Positions 59,303-64,000 of a stretch of 64,000 nucleotides of DNA are shown piece after piece (positions within the stretch are counted from its first letter, which is position 1; every line of letters starts with the position of its first letter). The stretch lies in NCBI RefSeq assembly GCF_001586775.1, contig NZ_LQXS01000001.1:682001-746000 (forward strand), in the 5' to 3' direction. A model generated the notes under the pieces. That model ran no database searches, was not told the DNA's origin, and worked only from the letters and a program-made list of their open reading frames with translations. The position numbers and the translations under genes were made by a program. Source of the DNA: Sphingobacterium populi (GTDB lineage Bacteria; Bacteroidota; Bacteroidia; Sphingobacteriales; Sphingobacteriaceae).

Positions 59303-60025
59303 ATGAAAGATGTATCGTGGCTTTCTCGTACGGAAGCTTTGATTGGCGGCGACGCCATTAAAACCCTCACAAATGCACATGTGATGGTACTAGGATTAGG
59401 CGGTGTAGGATCGTTTGCGGCCGAGTTTGTCTGTCGTAGCGGTATTGGCAAAATGACCATCATTGATGGTGATACGGTCGATCCATCCAACAGAAATAGA
59501 CAGCTTCCTGCATTGGCTACAAATCATGGTGTATCCAAGGCTACAATTATGCAGGAGCGTTTGCTAGCAATCAATCCCGACTTAGAATTACAGGTTTTTG
59601 AAGAATTCGTCGTACCCGATCGAATTCCCTTTTTTATAGACCTAAAGCCAGATTATATCATAGAAGCAATAGATAGTATTACACCGAAGCTATTTTTGAT
59701 CCGCTCGGCTCATGCTGCTAACATTCCTTTTATCAGCTCGATGGGCGCTGGCGGCAAGGTAGATCCTACTAAAATACGTATAGGAGATATTAGCGATTCG
59801 TACAATTGCAAGTTAGCTAGGCATATACGCAAGAAATTGCGTAAGCACGATATAGAGTATGGTGTAAAGGTGGCTTTTTCAACAGAATTGCCGGATAAAG
59901 CATCACTGTTGTATACCGATGGCAGCAATTACAAAAAATCGGCATATGGTACCATGTCATACCTTCCAGCTGCTTTTGGAGGCGCGATTGCATCGGCAGC
60001 TATTCGCGATTTGATCGGCCGATAA
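59303..60025 (+). CDS. tcdA: tRNA threonylcarbamoyladenosine dehydratase
   Basis: This 240-residue ThiF/E1-like enzyme closes threonylcarbamoyladenosine to its cyclic form (ct6A) at position 37 of tRNAs, using ATP. The nucleotide-binding motif is VMVLGLGGVGSFAAEFVCRS, then TIIDGDTVDPSNRNRQLPAL (the adenylation segment with Arg and Asp), and EAIDSITPKLFLI. C-terminal FGGAIASAAIRDLIGR also matches CsdL/TcdA. It follows the TatD-like gene after 11 bases. The sulfur-acceptor partner CsdA/CsdE is not in the window. Confidence 0.92.
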   Translation: MKDVSWLSRTEALIGGDAIKTLTNAHVMVLGLGGVGSFAAEFVCRSGIGKMTIIDGDTVDPSNRNRQLPALATNHGVSKATIMQERLLAINPDLELQVFEEFVVPDRIPFFIDLKPDYIIEAIDSITPKLFLIRSAHAANIPFISSMGAGGKVDPTKIRIGDISDSYNCKLARHIRKKLRKHDIEYGVKVAFSTELPDKASLLYTDGSNYKKSAYGTMSYLPAAFGGAIASAAIRDLIGR

Positions 60026-60122
60026 AACTCGGAAGTACGTATCGTAAATCAGAAATGAAATACGTATTTTTAGAACAGCTCAACTAGCATCCATTCGGGA
60101 GGATATTCCGAACATTTACTTC

Positions 60123-63100
60123 ATGAATATAATTGAATCGCAGAATATTCCTCAATTCCTCTCAGGAGGCGGTGAGATGGGTGCGCTGATCCGTAGTATG
60201 GATTGGTCTGAAACGGCACTTGGACCAGTAGAAAATTGGCCTCAAAGTTTACGTACATCCGTTAGTTTATGTCTTTCATCCACGTTTCCAATCTTGATTG
60301 CTTGGGGTCCTGAAAAAATACAAATTTATAACGATAGCTATCGTCCGATTTGTGGAGACAAGCATCCCCAGTCTATGGGGCAGAATTTCAGAATTTGCTG
60401 GGAAACTGCTCTAGAAGTAGTTGGCGACGCGTTTACCCGTGGTGAACAGGGCGAAGGCACCTATATCAACGATCAAAGAATGTTTTTGGATCGGCACGGT
60501 TATTTGGAGGAAGCATTTATGACGTTTTCATTCGCTCCAATCCGAGATGAATCTGGTGGCGTAGGTGGTATTTTTCACCCGATTACCGAAACAACGGTCA
60601 AAATGCTAAGTGCTAGGCGTACCAAAGTACTGCGCGACCTAGGCGCCGCGTTAGGTGAAGCCAAAAGTATCCAAGATATCGCGGATGTGACACGTACTTT
60701 GCAAACAGATTGCGAACTGGATCTCCCCTTTCTGATGCTCTACCAATTAGACAGTCAGCACGATACGGCTAATCTAATTAGTGCATCGGGATTGCCAATG
60801 GATAGTTTGTTGACTCCAGAAAAGCTCCATCTCGTTGAACAGTCCGATAGTTGGCCGCTAACCGATAATAGATATACGGGAACAATTGTTCAGGTACATG
60901 GATTGGCAGAAAAATTTGGTGACTTTGAGTGCGAGCCCTATCCAGAATGTCCAGCATCTGCAGTTGTATTGCCGATTCGTATTAGCGGACAGGAGGAAGC
61001 TTTTTGCTTTTTAATTGCGGGAGTTAGTGCCCGTCGCGCGTTGGACAACGATTATTTGAACTTCTACGAACAATTGCAGAATACCTATAATACCGCATTT
61101 TCCAATGTATATGCTTACGAACAAGAACTAAAAAGAGCTGAAGCTTTAGCTGCGATTGACCGTTCTAAAACATTGTTTTTTAGTAACGTAAGCCATGAGT
61201 TTCGCACCCCACTTACTTTGATGTTAGGTCCGTTAGAAGATATACTCCAAGACCCAGCTTTATCTACCGAACTACAACCGCCTTTGCAGGCCACACATCG
61301 CAACGCCTTACGTTTATTAAAATTAGTAAATAATCTGCTGGATTATAGCCGCGTGGAGGCCGGCCGTACACAGGCGGTATACCAAAGGGTAGATTTTACA
61401 GAATTGACCGCGGATTTGGCCAGCAGTTTTCGATCAATTGTCGAAAAGGCTGGTATGCAATTAATCGTGAATACATCACCAATTAGTGACGAGATCTATG
61501 TGGATCGTCAGATGTGGGAAAAGATTGTTTTGAACCTCTTATCCAATGCATTTAAATTTACGTTGGAAGGCAGCATTCAAGTAAAGGTTTATGCTACTGA
61601 AAGTGAAGCTTTTCTGGAAGTTGAAGATACCGGTACTGGAATTCCTGAGCAGGAGTTGCCGCATATGTTTGAGCGTTTTCATCGTGTCGAAAACGCCGCT
61701 GGTCGCACACATGAAGGTTCGGGAATCGGACTTTCTTTAGTACATGAGTTAGTATTGCTTCATGGCGGTAAAATTACGGTAAAAAGTACCATAGGCGTAG
61801 GATCAAATTTTACGGTCTGTATCCCTTTAGGCAAATCACATTTACCTGCCGAACTTGTATCTGAATCAGAAGTAGACACAGATAATTCAGCACTCAAAGG
61901 TGCTTTTATACAGGAAGCTGCAAGTTTGTTGGAGCAGGAAAACACAAGCGATTTGTATTCTTCCGCTATAACTCTTTCACAAGATCCACAACAGGAAAAT
62001 CCGACTAAAAGTGTACGTATTTTGGTAGTTGACGACAACTCAGACATGCGCGCATACTTAAAAAGATTATTACAACCCTATTTTCAGGTAGAATTGGCCA
62101 CCAACGGTCTTGTAGCTTGGAATAGTATTCAAGATGAATTACCCGATCTGATATTGAGTGATATCATGATGCCTGTAATGGACGGGAAAGAATTGCTTCA
62201 TCGCATTCGTCAACATACACATACAGCACGTTTGCCGGTTATATTTCTATCGGCACGCGCAGGTGCAGAAGCGCGTATAGACGGCTTAGAAGCCGGCGCA
62301 GATGATTATTTGGTCAAACCTTTTGCGGCAGCAGAATTGCTTAGCAAGGTTCGCGCGCAGATCAAAATTATGGCCGTACGCAATCAAGCTGAACAGCAGT
62401 TACGTGCGTTGATCACGAATGCACCGGTGGCCATTGCAATCTACCAAGGCCCCAACTATGTGATCGATATTGCCAATGATCGCATGTTGAAATATTGGGG
62501 GCGTGATGCTCAGCATACCCTTGGCAAACCTTTGTTTGACGCTATTCCAGAATTGTTAACGCAAGGTATGCGAGAGATCAAAGATCAGGTGTATCGTACA
62601 GGCCAACGATTTGTATCTTCGGAATTTCCACTAAGTATCCGGCGAAATAATGTGGTAGAAACCACCTATTTGAACCTCACTATCGAAGCCATAAAAACAG
62701 AAGATAAGATCACTGGTATAATGGCAGCTGCAGCCGATGTCACGACCCTCATCAATGCGCGAAAAGCGCTGGAGAAAACGTCTGACACATTAGTACTTTC
62801 TATGGAAGCAGCTAACCTCGGTACCTGGAGAACAGATTGGGGCACTAACAATCTCTTCTTTTCGGATATGGCATATCGCCTACATGGAATCCCTGTAGGA
62901 ACAGCGTTACTATTTGATCAAATGATCCCAATAATCCTGGCAGAATACCGAATGCAATTTTTGGAAGTCATTCAGCAGGCAGTAGATAGCAAAGGTCGAT
63001 TTACTATCGAATACCAAATTCAGCCAGCGGATGGATCTAATCGAAGATGGTTGCATTCGACGGGAAAGGCGGAGCTCGATGAAAGTGGTGCAGTTGTAGG

Positions 63101-63821
63101 ATTGATCGGAACCTTACTAGATATCACCGAATCCAAAGCCGATAGCCAACGAAAGGACGATTTTATTGCTATGGTAAGCCATGAACTCAAAACTCCTTTG
63201 ACCGCTATCAGTGGCTATTCGCAAATATTGCAGCGAAAAGCAAAGTTGAATGCAGATGATTATACCTCTGATAAGTTGGACAAACTCTTCTCACAACTGA
63301 AGAAAATGAACACCCTGATCAATGGTTTCTTGGATGTTTCTCGATTAGATTCAGGGAAAATACACTTACAGCAGCGGCACTTTTCACTGCATACATTAAT
63401 CACCGAAACGATTGATACAGCAAACGATGTGGCTGGAAGTCATGATATTATATATGATGAGGAGCCCAACGTTATGCTTTTAGCAGATCGAGACAAAATT
63501 GGTTCTGTGCTGTATAATTTGATTGGCAATGCGATAAAATATTCTCCGCAAAATGGAAAGGTCTATGTTCGCACGCGTACTGTTGATGGTATGATTATTA
63601 TTAGCGTTCAAGATTTTGGTATGGGAATAAAATCGGAAGACATTGACCAGCTCTTTGATCGATACTATCGTGTGAAAAACAAAAGCATGGAAAATATTGC
63701 AGGTTTTGGAATCGGTCTTTATTTATCTGCCGAGATCGTACAACGGCATTATGGACGTATCTGGGTAGAAAGTATTTGGGGAGAAGGTTCTACGTTTAGT
63801 TTCAGTTTGCCTATTCAATAG
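60123..63821 (+). CDS. Hybrid histidine kinase with two kinase modules flanking a receiver domain
   Basis: This 1,232-residue soluble sensor kinase has no membrane segment. In order: a PAS-like domain (about 20-155; LPILIAWGPE-type segment and WGPEKIQIYNDSYRPICGD), a GAF domain (about 165-330), a first kinase core with His358 (VSHEFRTPL), its ATPase (NAFKFT, DTGTGIP, GSGIGLSLV), a receiver (about 632-748; acidic pair Asp637-Asp638, phospho-acceptor Asp680 in LILSDIMMP), two PAS domains (about 760-1,005), and a second kinase core with His1020 (VSHELKTPL) and ATPase (NAIKYS, DFGMGI, GFGIGLYLS). Both kinases have all catalytic boxes. It is flanked by no response regulator gene. Confidence 0.9.
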   Translation: MNIIESQNIPQFLSGGGEMGALIRSMDWSETALGPVENWPQSLRTSVSLCLSSTFPILIAWGPEKIQIYNDSYRPICGDKHPQSMGQNFRICWETALEVVGDAFTRGEQGEGTYINDQRMFLDRHGYLEEAFMTFSFAPIRDESGGVGGIFHPITETTVKMLSARRTKVLRDLGAALGEAKSIQDIADVTRTLQTDCELDLPFLMLYQLDSQHDTANLISASGLPMDSLLTPEKLHLVEQSDSWPLTDNRYTGTIVQVHGLAEKFGDFECEPYPECPASAVVLPIRISGQEEAFCFLIAGVSARRALDNDYLNFYEQLQNTYNTAFSNVYAYEQELKRAEALAAIDRSKTLFFSNVSHEFRTPLTLMLGPLEDILQDPALSTELQPPLQATHRNALRLLKLVNNLLDYSRVEAGRTQAVYQRVDFTELTADLASSFRSIVEKAGMQLIVNTSPISDEIYVDRQMWEKIVLNLLSNAFKFTLEGSIQVKVYATESEAFLEVEDTGTGIPEQELPHMFERFHRVENAAGRTHEGSGIGLSLVHELVLLHGGKITVKSTIGVGSNFTVCIPLGKSHLPAELVSESEVDTDNSALKGAFIQEAASLLEQENTSDLYSSAITLSQDPQQENPTKSVRILVVDDNSDMRAYLKRLLQPYFQVELATNGLVAWNSIQDELPDLILSDIMMPVMDGKELLHRIRQHTHTARLPVIFLSARAGAEARIDGLEAGADDYLVKPFAAAELLSKVRAQIKIMAVRNQAEQQLRALITNAPVAIAIYQGPNYVIDIANDRMLKYWGRDAQHTLGKPLFDAIPELLTQGMREIKDQVYRTGQRFVSSEFPLSIRRNNVVETTYLNLTIEAIKTEDKITGIMAAAADVTTLINARKALEKTSDTLVLSMEAANLGTWRTDWGTNNLFFSDMAYRLHGIPVGTALLFDQMIPIILAEYRMQFLEVIQQAVDSKGRFTIEYQIQPADGSNRRWLHSTGKAELDESGAVVGLIGTLLDITESKADSQRKDDFIAMVSHELKTPLTAISGYSQILQRKAKLNADDYTSDKLDKLFSQLKKMNTLINGFLDVSRLDSGKIHLQQRHFSLHTLITETIDTANDVAGSHDIIYDEEPNVMLLADRDKIGSVLYNLIGNAIKYSPQNGKVYVRTRTVDGMIIISVQDFGMGIKSEDIDQLFDRYYRVKNKSMENIAGFGIGLYLSAEIVQRHYGRIWVESIWGEGSTFSFSLPIQ

Positions 63822-63925
63822 TTGATTTTACCTTTTAATCTGCACCTTAATACGCATGAGCTGATCGCTTCGAATTCATAGCAAGTGCGTATTATTCACA
63901 TTATTTCGTGCATTTTACGTTATAA

Positions 63926-64000
63926 TTACTTGCGATAATACCTAATTAACTTCTTGGCACACGAAAACACCACGTTTGGCATCGGTTTTGGAATATTGTC
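63926..64000 (-). CDS. Possible C-terminal end of a minus-strand gene entering from the right edge
   Basis: A minus-strand frame is open at the window edge for 24 codons (DNIPKPMPNVVFSCAKKLIR, then YYRK) and ends in TAA at 63926-63928. It is too short to assign. The basic end KKLIRYYRK would fit a membrane-associated C-terminus. The 104 bases between it and the kinase stop show no clear terminator. Confidence 0.3.
   Translation of the reverse strand, partial: DNIPKPMPNVVFSCAKKLIRYYRK

Noticed and set aside
1..64000. tRNA, rRNA, tmRNA, CRISPR, phage or toxin-antitoxin genes
   Set aside because: I looked for the GTTCGA-type tRNA loop, rRNA stretches, regularly spaced repeats and the usual integrase or toxin motifs and found none that I could support.

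Overview
The window is a chromosomal stretch from a member of the Bacteroidota, most likely family Sphingobacteriaceae (Sphingobacterium/Pedobacter-like). The basis is an ECF sigma/FecR-like pair with TonB-dependent receptors carrying carboxypeptidase-like N-domains, DUF4374 lipoproteins, a two-gene CysD/CysN ATP sulfurylase, an MarR-crtI-crtB-crtZ pigment cluster, and promoters of the TTTG-N19-TAnnTTTG type. Ribosome binding sites are mostly absent or weak and many genes overlap by a few bases. I saw no rRNA, tRNA, CRISPR array, transposase or phage gene; apart from one decayed gene the region looks like ordinary chromosome.

Layout. 1-3.75 kb: the end of a quinone-oxidoreductase-like gene, a small unknown protein, and a von Willebrand factor A / AAA+ ATPase pair. 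3.75-11.25 kb (minus): an iron-uptake locus with ECF sigma, FecR-like anti-sigma, DUF4374 lipoprotein, TonB receptor, second DUF4374 lipoprotein and PepSY membrane protein. Its receptor-lipoprotein-PepSY core has the gene content of the XusABC xenosiderophore system of Bacteroides. 11.3-13.7 kb: a second outer-membrane beta-barrel. 14.2-24.3 kb: a sulfur divergon. On the minus strand lie sulfite reductase, uroporphyrinogen methyltransferase, siroheme-forming dehydrogenase, APS reductase, CysD and CysN, which together turn sulfate into sulfide and make the siroheme that sulfite reductase needs. On the plus strand, divergently, lies a PstSCAB-like oxyanion ABC transporter without phoU.

24.3-33 kb: dicarboxylate symporter, long RluA-type pseudouridine synthase, glucuronate isomerase, M13 peptidase, S1/P1 nuclease and a DUF4268 protein. 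33.0-33.95 kb: AT-rich DNA holding a frameshifted N-terminal remnant of pyruvate carboxylase. 34-40.5 kb: a Blc-type lipocalin, PurL, DUF1232 protein, FMN reductase, GNAT acetyltransferase and a small lipoprotein. 40.6-47 kb (minus): a tightly packed carotenoid/light-stress operon (MarR regulator, crtI, crtB, SRPBCC protein, crtZ, second lipocalin, photolyase, idi) with a perfect 22-bp palindrome in front of the regulator. 47.2-64 kb: topoisomerase IB, MetA, threonine aldolase, isocitrate dehydrogenase, FtsX/LolE-type permease, Fmt, DUF480 protein, beta-propeller protein, LpxB, small unknown proteins, a second FMN reductase, a TatD-like hydrolase, TcdA, and a large hybrid histidine kinase with two kinase modules around one receiver domain.

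The observations I would follow up first are the Xus-like locus under ECF control with two DUF4374 lipoproteins, the PstSCAB-like transporter wired into sulfate assimilation, the pyruvate carboxylase remnant, the MarR-type palindrome, and two possible mini-genes (13.9 kb and 27.7 kb).
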